A DNA stretch of 64,000 nt, taken from positions 50,520,234-50,584,233 of the forward strand of contig CM037869.1 in the NCBI GenBank assembly GCA_021292105.1, in the 5' to 3' direction. This document shows positions 1 through 12,800 of the stretch, one piece after another. How positions within the stretch are numbered: position 1 is the stretch's first letter; each line of letters opens with the position of its first letter. Both the position numbers and the translations under genes were made by a program. This DNA comes from Anadara kagoshimensis (taxonomy: Eukaryota; Mollusca; Bivalvia; Arcoida; Arcidae). The notes beneath the pieces are model-generated. The model saw only the letters and a program-made list of their open reading frames with translations, was not told the DNA's origin and did not search any database.

Positions 1-345
1 AAATAAGTATAATGATATACTATTAACAGCAGACCCTCTTTGAGGTTCGCGTGTTTAGGTGTTAAGCTTAATTTATAAGTTTCAAACTTTTTGCTAAAAG
101 GATTGTGAAATGGGCATAGATTTCTGTGTTTTGCTGTGTTGATTTATATTTGATTTTAAAATTTCAGTTTTGTTTGTCGTTACCTCAAAGTAAATCTAAT
201 TATTTTAAACTCATACTTGATCAACAATGCAACATTTTGACATAAGTAATCATAATCTCTCCAGTTACGAAAAATAATAAAAAAATTTAATGCCATACTC
301 ATTTAATTTTTTTCTTTATTGCAGCTTAGAATTGGCGTTTTTAAC

Positions 346-378
<33 letters not shown>

Positions 379-1070
379 TGAAACAATTAGCTATAGAATT
401 TATTGTTGTACATTTTACAAAATGCATTTAAATCTTCACTTTTGTTTTGTTTTTAAGGTGAAAAACATTAGCTTAGACAAGTACTGGGAGATCGAGATCA
501 AGAAAGATAAAAAAGAATATTTTAAGATTATTATTATGAGATAATAAGACCTACATTTTAACTATTCTTATTCTGTTTTTGTTAATTGTTATGTAACCTA
601 TATTCAAACAATGGATGAGTCGTGTCTGTTTGTGTGTTTAAATATTGTTCGGAGATGGATTGATATTTCTTTGTTTTATTAAGATGATTATCATGTTAAT
701 TCAATAACAGTGACTCGGAAATAAATTTAAACAAAGTACAAGAAAGTGACGTTGTAATTTACCAACAAATCATGTCACTTCAGAAGCTAATCTGATCATT
801 TACTCTTTGTGGTTGGACTTAACACGTCATTTCTCATTGTATGAATCACAGCATTGCTTTGTTTTCGGAAAAAAACATTGTTTATTGAATATGGATATGG
901 TCTGACACGCCATTGTCTTTTTTAAATGTTTAACCGTTTGAAAATTAGATAGGGGTTTTTGGTATCGTTACAGATTTACCTCATAAGTAAAATTTTTATA
1001 ACTATTTGAAATAGATTGAGCCAGAAGAAAACCCAAACTAATGCCTTTTTGATCGAAAATGGTCGAATAA
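1..1070. repeat. Block duplicated at about 25330-28485
   Basis: Collinear similarity is visible over most of the stretch: the TTTGAGGTTCG segment (48-), GTACATTTTACA (409-), GTGGTTGGACTTAACA (810-) and AAACATTGTTTATTG (870-) all recur in the same order near 25374, 27494, 28203 and 28313. It is probably a segmental duplication of non-coding DNA that continues left of the window. An (AAT)n tract lies at about 348-376. Confidence 0.65.
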
Positions 1071-1719
1071 TAAGAAAATATATTTTATCATTTTTTATTT
1101 ATTGTTATCTATAAAAGTACCTATATACTACTTTATAGTTTTGAAACTACATTCATCGTTACATCTTATGAAAGATGTCGGACCTATATTATTTTTGTCA
1201 CTATACCGTTGGTCAATGTTTTGAATTATACAAAACATAATTTATACGTCATATTACCCCCCGAGTAGACCAAAAATAAAGACATTTATTTCTTCAATAC
1301 TTCCTTGTCAAAACAGTTACATAATTGATTCTTTTGAAAATATTTTACTTAATTTTGAATAAAGAATACCAATAAAGTTATATTGTTAGAATACATATTC
1401 TATTATGGTGTATGTATAAATGATTTGAGTTATTTACCTGGTGAAATGTATTTGTCATCTTGTCTGAAACTAATTATGTTATTCAATATATTGAACAAGA
1501 TATCAATTTACTTACACCAAGGCAAAACAAATGCTGTCTTCAAAAACAGATATATGTTAGCCTTTTTCATGTTAAAATTGAGATTCCATATTGATGATGC
1601 TTCAAATTATTGGCGATTTGTTTGAATTATCATTTATATGTACATATATGCATTTCATAGTGAAACAATTCTTTCAGATAAAAAAAAACAAACATATGAA
1701 TGCATTTGTAAATCACAAT
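1071..1719. other. No gene recognised
   Basis: AT-rich sequence. The open frame at 1383-1625 has no ATG start, no similarity I recognise and no splice context. Confidence 0.5.
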
Positions 1720-1990
1720 TAGGAGCCAAGTAAAAATTTTGGAACTGACAAGTTAGGTAAGAGAGAGAAGGTAACTTCCACCAGGGAAGTAAGGCCGGCT
1801 GTTCTGGAAGGGTGGGCACTTCCTGTTTAGCTAGTTATACCAGCCACGTGTGTTATCAAAATTGTGTGAAACGAACAGGAAACTAGAAAAGCCTAGGTTT
1901 ACAATATCCCTTGGTCAAAAACTTGTTCACAAGCAGCCTGCTTCTTTGAACAATGTGTGGACCAAAGTCCAAAGTTCCCGTAGTGGGAAG
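1720..1990 (-). repeat. Dispersed repeat family A, near-complete copy
   Basis: Family A is a roughly 370-bp non-coding interspersed repeat. Its order in sense is: TTTCCACTACGG, CTTTGTACAACGAAG, GGCTTATC, GTGTAGCTAGCTAAACAGG, CCGGAGCACCCGG, GTGGAAGTTCACGTG, GGATTGTGATTCGGACATGG and a T-rich tail TATGTTTGTTTTTGATT. No coding capacity and no terminal inverted repeats were seen. This copy has an internal deletion. Confidence 0.7.
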
Positions 1991-3352
1991 ACGTCTACTA
2001 TAGCGTATTGTTTGGGAAACAAATATACCATAAGCAGGAGAAGCAGGCAGGTATATTGCAGCACAAACAAGGAATGTTTACAATAGAGAAATTAAAGTCA
2101 TCGCGTTTGTCATAATGTTTCAAATGTAGCCTTTCATGGGTATAAGTCTAAAGATGAAGCACAACTTGAGGTGTCAGTCGTATCAGATTTAAATACTGAA
2201 AAACTACCTGATAAAGTAATAATAAAATTGCAGGTTGCAGATATTAAATGACAGGTCTCGATATGCCAAACTTGGGAGTATGAAAATGAAATAATATTGA
2301 TATATACACCAAGTATTTATGACAAAAGGATAAAACTGATACGAATCACATTGAAAAATTTGAACGATACACGTTTATAATTTTAGGCCACGTTAAAAAA
2401 AGTCTAACAAAATAACATCGGTTGCGTCCCAAATGACTCTCGCCATCACCTGGCCAGCCGATGGTTTCATCTTTAACTTCTTTGACCTAGGGGGAACAGG
2501 CCCTACCCAATGACAATTTTGACCTTTTGCTTGTTATTTAATTCCTGAGTCATTTGCTCTAACCAGACACAAAAAGTAAATTAAAATGATATTTTACCTT
2601 AAAACCTTCCACAAGGCTCTGTATTATGGAACACAACTGTTTGTTAGCTTGCGCATATTTAATTAGTCATGTAAGATTGTTAAAGTGTTTCCATGTGAAA
2701 TATCTCATGCTTGCGATGAATTCCCATAAAGAGTGTACCTGATCCCGAACTTTGTTACACATTTCTTCGTCGGCGGCATCGACTGGCTGTCAAGACCTGG
2801 CTTAATCTTCTAAAGACTTTCCCGCGTTGGAGATCTTAACCCAGGATTTAATCTGAGAATAAGGTAGTGTTGCAGACTTACAAACATCGGCTAACTCGAA
2901 CTTGCTTTATAATTATCAATTACAGCACATTACACAGCTTTAAAAAAAGATACTATTGTACCACTAGCCAAGTTTAGCATTTAATATGATATTAAAAAAT
3001 AATTTGATTTTAGAGTTATTTTGTATTTAGGTATAAATTAAAACGAGTACTGAAACAAGGTACGAAAATTATGGCGGTGTTGGACAATCATAAATTGTAA
3101 CAGCTAGTCAGGTCCTCGTTTTATCGTGATATATAAACTGGTAACTCTGATGATGGACTAAGCATTCCTGTAAAACAAGGAGCCAGTACATAGTATAGAT
3201 TTTGTCAGATAGACACTGATCCTCGCAATTATCGGCTTCTTAAATTTTAAAATACCTCAAAAACTGAGATATACTTAATTTTCCTTTTGCTTTATTTGGT
3301 AAAACATATTTTTTTCTCATTTCAAAATCTTAAAAAATTGATTTCGAAGATA
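1991..3352. other. Non-coding stretch, no gene recognised
   Basis: 2400-2900 is richer in GC than its surroundings and may be old transposon sequence, but no frame or motif could be named. Confidence 0.4.
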
Positions 3353-3360
3353 TTGGTCCG

Positions 3361-3410
3361 AGCACTTTAGATTGTTGATTATTTTATTCGGAAACGACTG
3401 TCAAGTGCTG
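3361..3410 (+). ncRNA. Decayed type I hammerhead-ribozyme-like sequence
   Basis: AGCACTT (3361-3367) and AAGTGCT (3403-3409) are perfectly complementary and take the place of stem I. GGAAAC and GACTGTC precede the predicted cleavage point. The CTGATGA core is degenerate here, so activity is unlikely. See the copies at 11756 and 37556. Confidence 0.5.
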
Positions 3411-3829
3411 CAAAATTAAAACATGATGAGTAATCAATATATACAAAGTTTTCCACACAACTGTTTAGAAGAAAAAATAAATATGATAAAAATACACAAA
3501 AGGAGAGAAAAAATATATGTTATAGATAAAAGGAATGAAGAAAACTGATTCAGTTGAAAACACAACATTTTATATTTATTTGCTGATAAAAAATAAAATA
3601 ACATTGAAAGGATATATGATAAATAAATTAATTGAAAAATGTATATATCTGGTAATGCATTCCATTTATATTAAAAACAAGAGGCCCATGGGCCTGATAC
3701 GCTCACCTGATAACTAATGGCTAGCTGATAGATTTAAAGAAAACATAAATACTAAACCCCAATGACTTTTTTCTTTACATCATGATAACCATTGTATCAA
3801 TACCTACAACATTCTAATATACATGACTA

Positions 3830-5010
3830 TACAAAAAGTTAATAGTTTTCAAGATAATTAACCATTTTAGTATTGTTTCACATCTGTGACCTCGACCTTT
3901 GAACCCATGACCTTTTCTATATATCAAAATGATCGTTGTATCGATACCTACAACATTCTAATATACATGCCTATACAAAAAGTTTATAGTTTTCGAGATA
4001 ATAAAACATTTCGGTATTGTTTCGCATATGTGACCTTGACCTTTGAACCCATGACCTTTTTCTATACATCAAAATGATTGTTGTATCAATACCTACAACA
4101 TTCTAATATACATGCCTATACAAAAAGTTTATAGTTTTCGAGATAATTAACCATTTCAGTATTTTTTCACATCTGTGACCTTGACCTTTAAACCAATTAC
4201 CTTTTTCTTTACATTAAAATGATTGTTGTATCAATACCTACAACATTTTAATATACATGCCTATACAAAAAGTTTATAGTTTTCGAGATAATTAACCATT
4301 TCGGTATTGTTTTGCATCTGTGACCTTGACCTTTGAACCCATGACCTTTTTCTATACATCAAAATGATCGTTGTATCAATACCTACAATATTCTAATATA
4401 CATGCCTATACAAAAAATTTATAGTTTTCGAGATAATTAACCATTTTAGTATTGTTTCACATCTGTGACCTTGACCTTTGAACCCATGACCTTTTTCTAT
4501 ACATCAAAATGATTGTTGTATCAATACTTACAACATACTAATATACATGCCCATACAAAAAGTTTATAGTTTTCGAGATAATAAAACATTTAGGTATTGT
4601 TTCGCATATGTGACCTTGACCTTTGAATCCATGACCTTTCTCTATACATCAAAATGACCGTTGTATCAATACCTACAACATTCTAATATACATGCCTATA
4701 CAAAAAGTTTATAGATTTCGAGATAATTAACCATATCAGTATTGTTTCACATCTGTGACCTTGACCTTTGAACCCATGACCTTTTTCTATACATCAAAAT
4801 GATCTTTGTATCAATACCTACAACATTCTAATATACAAGCCTATACAAAATGTTTATAGTTTTCGAGATAATTAACCATTTCGGTATTGTTTGGCATCTG
4901 TGACCTTGACCTTTAAACCCATGACCTTTTTGTATGCATCAAAATGATCGTTGTATCGATACCTACAACATTCTAATATACATGCCTATACAAAAGTTTA
5001 TAGTTTTCGA
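3830..5010 (+). repeat. 145-bp satellite array inside element copy 1
   Basis: About eight monomers with period 145 (for example the CCTATACAAAAAG start at 3970 and 4115). Each carries TGACCTTGACCTTTGAAC and ATGACCTTT, i.e. AGGTCA half-sites on the opposite strand. Confidence 0.85.
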
Positions 5011-5477
5011 GATAATAATTATAATCAGAGGTAAAAAAAATTAGGTCACGACCTTAACAATTGACCTTGACCTCATTTTGAAGATACTAAGAAGAAGATG
5101 TCAAAACTGAAAACCCCATGTCATTATCTGGTCAAATAGTCAAGTTATAACAATTTGAAGCTATTTTACGATTTTTTTTAAAATTAAACGCAAAAACGCG
5201 TAACCTATTTTTTATCAGAATTTTACAAAATGAACAAACTATAGGCTTAAGACCCTAGAGAAGCCAAATATCACATCAGATTTTTTCTCCAATCAATACT
5301 TTCGGAGAAGAAGATTTTTTAAGATTTTTGAACCTCTAGGTCACCTTGACCTAGTTATGGTAGCCATAGTAACGCCACGAACAAATCTGAATTGCACCGG
5401 CCCATATATACTTCTGACAAAGTTTCATTAAAAACTGTCCACTAGTTTCAGAAAAGAAGTCGAAAATAGGTGTTAAC

Positions 5478-5530
5478 GACGCACACACGCACGCACGCAC
5501 ACACGCACACACGCACGCACATACACACGC
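5478..5530. repeat. GCAC/CACG microsatellite
   Basis: Runs of ACGCAC and ACACGC near the 3' end of satellite element copy 1. Confidence 0.85.
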
Positions 5531-5574
5531 TGCGCTATGCCATAAGCTCACATGACCTTCGGTCAGGTGAGCTA

Positions 5575-6186
5575 ACAACAAAACTCATATACATACATGT
5601 ATGTTAATTTTAAGGTATTTTAACCTAACTACTTCACTTCCTGGTATAAAAATGTTAACGCATTGTTATACTGTGACTTATAGCTTGTCCTTAGGTCGAC
5701 TGTTTATCAGAAGTGCATGTTGGATTAAAAAGAATATGGTTTGGGAGTGTAACAGCTTATTTGTGTACCCTTGTTATGGTTTGTATTCTGATAACATCAT
5801 GTTTTGCAATATTTTTACATTCTAATAGTCACCATCTCATTCTTTCTATCTTTCATAAATATATTTAAACATTATTTTTACAAATTGTGTTTGTGTATGT
5901 ATATGTATTCCCAATTGAAATCGTATAATTATACTTCATGTGTTCATTTAAGGAACAAAGTTTAATTAAAAAATATTTTTGTAATTATTTTATAAGTTCT
6001 CTAACATTTGTTTTAGTACATGAATTCTTTTTTTTCATTTCCACAAAGATAAATGCTATTTCGAACAATCGTTTAATAATGTTTATAGTGTCTAAATAAT
6101 TATTAAATTCTTATTTAAAAAAATGACAGAATTTCATGCATTATACAAAGCTAAAGCAATGTATTATATAAATAGAGTAGCTTACT
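5575..6186. other. No gene recognised
   Basis: AT-rich, no motif that could be named. Confidence 0.4.
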
Positions 6187-6325
6187 ATTTAAACAGGAAG
6201 TGCTTACACGTTCTGCCAAACTTCTCTGGTGGTCTAACCTAACTTTTCAGTTTTAAAAGTTTGGACAAAGCTTTTGCATTGTGATTCGGACATGGATTAG
6301 TATGTTTGTTTTATATTTTTACAAG
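6187..6325 (+). repeat. Family A partial copy
   Basis: 3' half only, from AAACAGGAAGTGCTTAC to GGATTAGTATGTTTGTTTT. Confidence 0.65.
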
Positions 6326-6775
6326 ATAGAAGGTGTTTATACTTCTGAATCATCAAACTTTATTTCCCTGGTGTGAGTTTCCCTATTTTACCTATTTTGC
6401 CATTTGTTTGTGTTTTTATTTTGTTTTTGCTTTTGCGATTTTATAATAAACCATCTTTTAAATCATCACGTTTTATGACTCAAAACAAAATTAAATGCAT
6501 TTATCCGAAATATAGCGCTAAGTATTACATAGACACCGTCAGTACTTTTGCCAGTGCTATGTGACAAAGTGATATATGTGCCCATATTGACTTGTCATTC
6601 TCGTCTCGAAACAACATTAAAACAACCAAAAGTCTCTCCTGAAAAAAAGTAAGAGCTGTTTTTTCATACAAATATTTTATTTATGTAAATGACCGTATAT
6701 GGGAGTCTTTTAAATTGTTTGTATTGTCTATAACACTTCAACCGGTATTGAGAATTTGTTTTTTCTTAATTACAG

Positions 6776-6886
6776 TTTGTATGATTTATATAAGCTGCTA
6801 TAATCAAGGCACCTGTTGGCACAACAGTACACATTATGGGTGTGTATGTAGCCCAGGATGGGAGCCACAAACATACTGCCAAACAG
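6776..6886 (+). CDS. Gene 1 exon: EGF-like module 1
   Basis: The exon follows a T-rich tract and TTACAG, and the donor is G|GTTGGA. It is phase 1-1 and 111 bases long. It codes for six Cys in EGF spacing (C-x5-C-x5-C-x8-C-x1-C-x9-C) with the core NQGTC. The phase 1-1 cassette can be gained or lost without breaking the frame. Confidence 0.75.
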
Positions 6887-9800
6887 GTTGGAGAAATATA
6901 GCAAATTACAAAAGTTAATAAAATAAATGCGTCAATATTTGAAACCACAATATACTATTGAGAACTTTTTTTCCGCATCAGATGCTTTTAAATACTTTTA
7001 TATTTACTCCAATTTGTATGAAAATCATTAATTTATATTTTGACAGTCTACTAAAATATTTTCCTTCTAAGTATTTAATAGTGACATGTATTGAACCCGG
7101 TTGTCAAAAGAGAGAAAAAAAAACAGTTTCAACTTTTGTATAAGTTTTTTTGGTATAAATACATGGAAAACAATTGTATTTAGTATTATTACACCTTATG
7201 TAAAGATCTAGCTTCACCAAGATTTACTTAAACAAGAGCTACATAACAGTTTGTACTGTCACATTAAATCTAAATTGTAATATAGCTCTGTGCATGACAA
7301 TGTTTCTTTCAGAAAATTAATCTGGATTTAACATATCCATCCGCTCTCTGTCAATGTAATGATCGAAACGCGTTTTATGTTATTTTCTAGTTTTGTGGGT
7401 ATTTAGGAATCGTCATGCATATCTGTTTGTACGTCTGTTTGTCCGTTTGTCTCTGTCTGTCCGTCCATGTTAAATAATGACTAGGCTATATCTCACCATT
7501 ACTTTGGATGATTGTCAGAAAACTTCACATGAATAATCTCCATAGTTCAAACATATTATGTCATAAACTTGAACGAAAGTCTTTTCGGAATTTTCGTGGT
7601 CGCTTGAAAACATTAAATGTTGAGGCGTAGGTATTTAACTCTCAAGAGACAGTTCTTGTTACGTTTGTTTACACAAAAGTCGAAAAAACACAATACCTAG
7701 AGGAAACTTAAATATTAGGAGTTTAGACTCTTCAGCAAACAGTCATTAAAACTTGGATTTATATCAAGCAGTTTAAAGATACTTTTCGCCAAGGTATTTG
7801 GATATTTGAGTCGGAATACACATAATATATTAATAAAATAAAACAAAAAATCGTTGTGATAAAATAAATTTCCGACAGGATGACAGTTTTTACTGTAACC
7901 AATGGAAATGCCTTTTTATTTTTGGCCATCGCCTCGGAAAAGGAAAACAATAGTATCTCCAGGTGGCAATATGTACTTTCACCCTGTAAAAAATAAATAT
8001 TTATATATTATTTACAATAGTTCAAGGAATTTGATTTTAAAACAAACCAATTTTGGAATTGTTGAATATTAGCGAAAATTATCTTTACATGTACAATACC
8101 TCGTTGTTTTTGTGTTAGTATAACGTCTATAAAGTTTTATTATGAATTTATGAAATATTTCTCAGTCTGTTTGTCTGTTTTCCTTGTAACTTTAAACTAT
8201 GTAAGACATTTTCCTATAAACTTTTTTAAACTAAAATGTACTGTACTGTAACTATGGACATTGAAAATTGATAAATCCCTCAAATTTTGTTATGATAAGA
8301 TATATTTTCTATTTTCATACTTAGTGCTTGACCCATGTTTGAATGTCACTTGTCACAATGGTGGAACGTGCGTGGCGAACACTACAGAATATTATTGTAA
8401 GTGTAATGCAGGATTCGATCCAATAACAAATTGTCAGACAGGTACGTACAACATAAATAATCGAAGTTTTTTGGTTATTTTATTTTAAGAAAATAGCGCG
8501 TTTGTTGGAACAATGTGTTAAGAATTATATTGGACTAGTAATAATGTCTTAGAATAAAACCTTGTTTAAACGAATGTTATATGTTTACCTCATTGACGCG
8601 ATCTTGCAATTGTTTTTTGTTTAATGATTTAGACATTAACTGGTATTATAGTTTTTGTTATAGTATTTTATTTTTAAAATAAAACATTATTTTTAAAAAA
8701 AATTCTTATTTATTTTTCTAAAAATATTTACACTACTTGTCTAACCTAACTTGTCAGTTCAAAAGTTTTCACTTTGTTTCTGGATTGTGATACGGATATT
8801 GATTAATATGTTTGTTTTTGATTGTTTGTTACATCACTTGGCATAATCTTAAATTTAAGAAACGGTACCTGCTTGGAATTAATGCTTGTCTCACAATTTA
8901 CTGTTACTTACACTATGAATTCAGATGTACGTAGCAATTTACTGGAAGTGTTTTTAGAAGCACTAGGCTTCAACATGAAGTGTATTTTAACATGTCAATT
9001 AGGGACTATTTTGAAAATTTATATATCATTTAATGAGTATTTGTTTGTCGTTAATTTATGCATTTACTTCAGGTTTTATGTTTGTTTTATATTAAAATGC
9101 GTTCAGTTGATTTAGATTGGATAAAAAGGGCTTGATCAATTGACAAAATTGTCAAAGGAACTCTATCATTTACTTTAAACTGAGATATTTTGGTTTAATT
9201 ATCTCAGTGTGAAGAAATTTTATCTTTTTGATAATTGATTCAACTGAAGAACCTACGTTTTTGTATGTGTGTTTGCTCTTTGGACAGAAATAATAGTCGA
9301 CCCATGTGACGATGTTAATACTGGTGAGCTACATGATCTTGAAAGAAGAACCTCATCAACTCATAATGTTGGCCTATGTGATCAAACCCTGGCCGAGAAG
9401 TGGTACAAGGCATACGGATATGAAATGATTACACATGACCCTGGAAGTAATAGATGTGGTTCGATCAATCCAATCTACCTAACAGGTTTGTTAAATGTTT
9501 GAATACAATTTTAAGTAAGACCTCTATAATACACCGTACATTAAGTATTCGATCGTGTTCAATATACAATAACAATGGCTGGTCATATAATGTCTTATTA
9601 TACACCTGTTTGTCGGATATTTAAAATTATCGTTTTATGAATAAGTTGAAAAACGTTAATATAACATTAACACACACTGATTGTGCATGTGCAATATATT
9701 TGATTTTTGCATGATATGGGCAAAGTCTAACAATATTTTTGATGTAGTAATATGTATATGCTACTAATACTTGATGCTTAGAGATGAAATAAATTGCCAT

Positions 9801-12800
9801 GAAAACAAGAAGGTCAGGACAGACTGATGCCTCTTCGAATGTAAAATCTCAATCGTTTTTTGCAAAGGCGGGAATAATAAGCAGTATTTCATTCCAGGCA
9901 ATATACCAAATGACACAGAAGTTCACAATGTGACAGCTTGTTTACGAGACCAAAATGAAGCTTGTTCTTCTAACTTGTCAGTTCCAGTGAAGAAGTGTAA
10001 CGCAGACACCATATTTTACTTGTCACCAACTCCGTCCTGCAACTCATCTTATTGCTTTGGTGAATATAATATAAGAAAATGAGAAGCCTATGATCAAATC
10101 ACAATTTAAAAAAAAATAACTTTGAAACTATCTATATTATTTATCATGTAAAACTGTTCAATTCTTTTATACTTCCAACTGAAAAAGGAAATTAATTTAA
10201 TTTCTTTAATATTGTAATTCTTTACTCTGCTACTGAAAAAAATCGTACACTGATTATGTTCATAATTTAAAATTAATGCAGGTTGATCATATTATATTTG
10301 TTCGATATACCACACAGCTTTTAATATATACTTGGAACAGTAATCGTTTTTGTTTTTAATGCTCTTTTGTTTTTATATGTTTTTAGATCAAGTCGACATG
10401 TCAGGTAAATACACAATAATTATATCACAATTAGTGAATACAATAACAACTCTACTTAAATACATGATAACTCACCATGTTAAAACTTGATAACGTGTTA
10501 TGATATACAAAGACGACTTTAAACAGATGTGCTCCTATAATAAATAAATAATTGTTATTGATATTTAAATTCATACACCAATGAATATATTTACGAATTT
10601 AACTTTAAGTATTGAGACTTTATAACTTAAAAACAGTTTTTTAAAAATCCTTGGTAAAATTAGCTTATTTTTATTTTGAATGTTTTATTTGTAGTTGAAC
10701 TTTTGTGTGTAATAAGTCAGAATTGTTTTGAAATGTTATGAGCAATGAACATTTTTCAAAAAAAAAATCGGAAGTTTCGTAACACTATAGGCGTTTTACA
10801 TTCTAGCTTGACTGCATTTAAAATTTGGTTATATTTCTCTGTATTGTCGGTTGCATATCAAAAACAAATGGACTAATCCATGTCCGAATTACAATCCAAA
10901 AGCAAATTATAAACTTGGGAACTCACAAGTTAGGTTAGACACGTGAACTTCCACCAGGGAAGTGAGGTCGGGTGCTGCGGAAGGGTAAAGGCTTCCTGTT
11001 TAGATAGCTGCACTCGTCACGTGTGTAATCAAAATTGTGTGAAAGGGACATGGACTTATGGAACGTCAAATATATCTTAAGCTATTTAAATTTTTAACTT
11101 CTATATCCCGGTTTGCTTTTCACTTTCACTGTTACACATAGAGCTTTTCCTACGTTAATCATACGTATACAAGAAGGTTTAAAATATAATAAAATTGCTT
11201 AAAATAGAATATAATAGGCATTTGTTTTCCATATCAACAATATATTCGCTCTAAGAACTTTCTATTTTATCCCAATTTTTTTTTACCAGTACCTTTGTAA
11301 AATAATTATATCAATTTTTGTCTTTTTAGATAAAGCTATTACTTGGACACCGTCATCTATGCATATAAATTTCACAATGACATGGACAAATGCTGCAATA
11401 CCTATACCTGGACTAGTCTATAGTTGTAATTTTAGTTTCTCGACTGGTGACCTTTGGTATATGATAAAGTGGTACATCAATGATGTCAAGGTAGCAGAAT
11501 CTGAATTTGTACAGAAAGAGTCCTTCGGTAACACAGAAAACACAACGTTAACAGAGAAATATATAGAGAGATATGGAGTGACGGTAAGTATTCGTATTAG
11601 TTCAAAAAGACACAATAGCTTACAATTCATTAATGGAGAAAATAAAAAAGTTACATTGTTCATATATCATATGTATTACCTCGGCTAAATTTGATAAAAC
11701 ATATTCTGGTCCTTTGATGTCTTTTTAACAATTTTGGTGTCATTATTTCGGTCCAAGCACTACTGATGAATAGTTGTTCCGAAACGGTCGTCTAGTCCCG
11801 TACAATATGTAATCATTTTAACTAAATCTGTTTTAATCTCTCAGCGCCAGACGTCCGTTTCACAATAAAAAAATCCCCATCAGAAGTACTGGAAATAAAA
11901 TGAATGAAATTCAAATATGTTTATGATGAGAAAATAAAAAGACAGTGGGGGTCATAATTCAGGCTTAAATCTAAATATAAAGCAGAATTAGAGTAAATTG
12001 TCGTATCTTTTATTTTAATCTCACTAGGATAGATAATATTCTCATAATCACATTTTGATTGGAATCCTTAAGGTGCTTGACGAAATAACCAGAATCTCTG
12101 TTCAGCAACAGATATTTATATCTTGGCTTACAGTTATATCAAAAAGTTAAATGCTACATTCATTATATATTACTATATTTCAGATAAAGTGTTCAGTGAC
12201 TGCAGCATACAGTACAATAAGCCCTCCTGGTGTCGAGACTAAAAGTCCAGGATTTTATGCCGGAATGAAGGTAATACATTATTGACTGAAGCATTTTTTG
12301 GAAAAGGATTTCATTGCCATTCTTGGGAACACGTCCTCATTTTTATGGTGGACGATCACGTGTAAGACTTAATGTGTCAGTGTTAAAGGTTTAACTTTCA
12401 TTTAAATTGTGAATTTGACATAGATCGGTATGATTGTTTATGATTATGAAATATAAAAAACAAAACACACTTATCCATGTGCGAATTATATTTGATCTTA
12501 ATTTAAAATTTGAAAATATAAACACACGTCTTGACTCACACTTCAATTTTTAGATTTTGCAAACCATATATAGTAATTGCATTTGAATAATGTTTTGTAC
12601 AATTGTTGGTTTAAACAAAACGGGAATCATTTTGTTTCTTTTAAAGGGAAACTAAAACATTATACGCCGATAATGCATGGCAGGAATATGCATTTGTTTT
12701 CATTGACCTAGTTAGATAGAAAGCTTTTCCAACAGATAACAGTTAATATTATTGTGCAACACTATTTTTTGCGATCAAAAACATGTAAGTGTCCACGAAC

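Larger units (their letters stand above)
3677..5574 (+). mobile_element. Satellite-bearing non-autonomous element, copy 1
   Basis: The 5' end is AACAAGAGGCCCATGGGCC followed by GCTCACCTGA. The 3' end is a hairpin, AGCTCACATGACC-TTCG-GGTCAGGTGAGCT (described by its arms), at about 5545-5574. The interior has about eight 145-bp satellite monomers, then a unique 3' block shared with the other two copies, then a GCAC-rich microsatellite. No coding frame. The layout is reminiscent of bivalve pearl-type or Helitron-like non-autonomous elements; that label is from memory and uncertain. Confidence 0.7.

Noticed and set aside
2740-2900. Possible coding fragment on the minus strand
   Set aside because: A short open frame with no recognisable motif, soon closed by a stop, and no splice signals.
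5351-5581. Cys/Ala-rich minus-strand open frame
   Set aside because: It is a translation of the GCAC microsatellite and the end of the satellite element.
6715-6775. Apparent signal peptide directly in front of EGF exon 1
   Set aside because: The open frame starts with TTG, not ATG, and the hydrophobic residues come from the T-rich tract before the splice acceptor.
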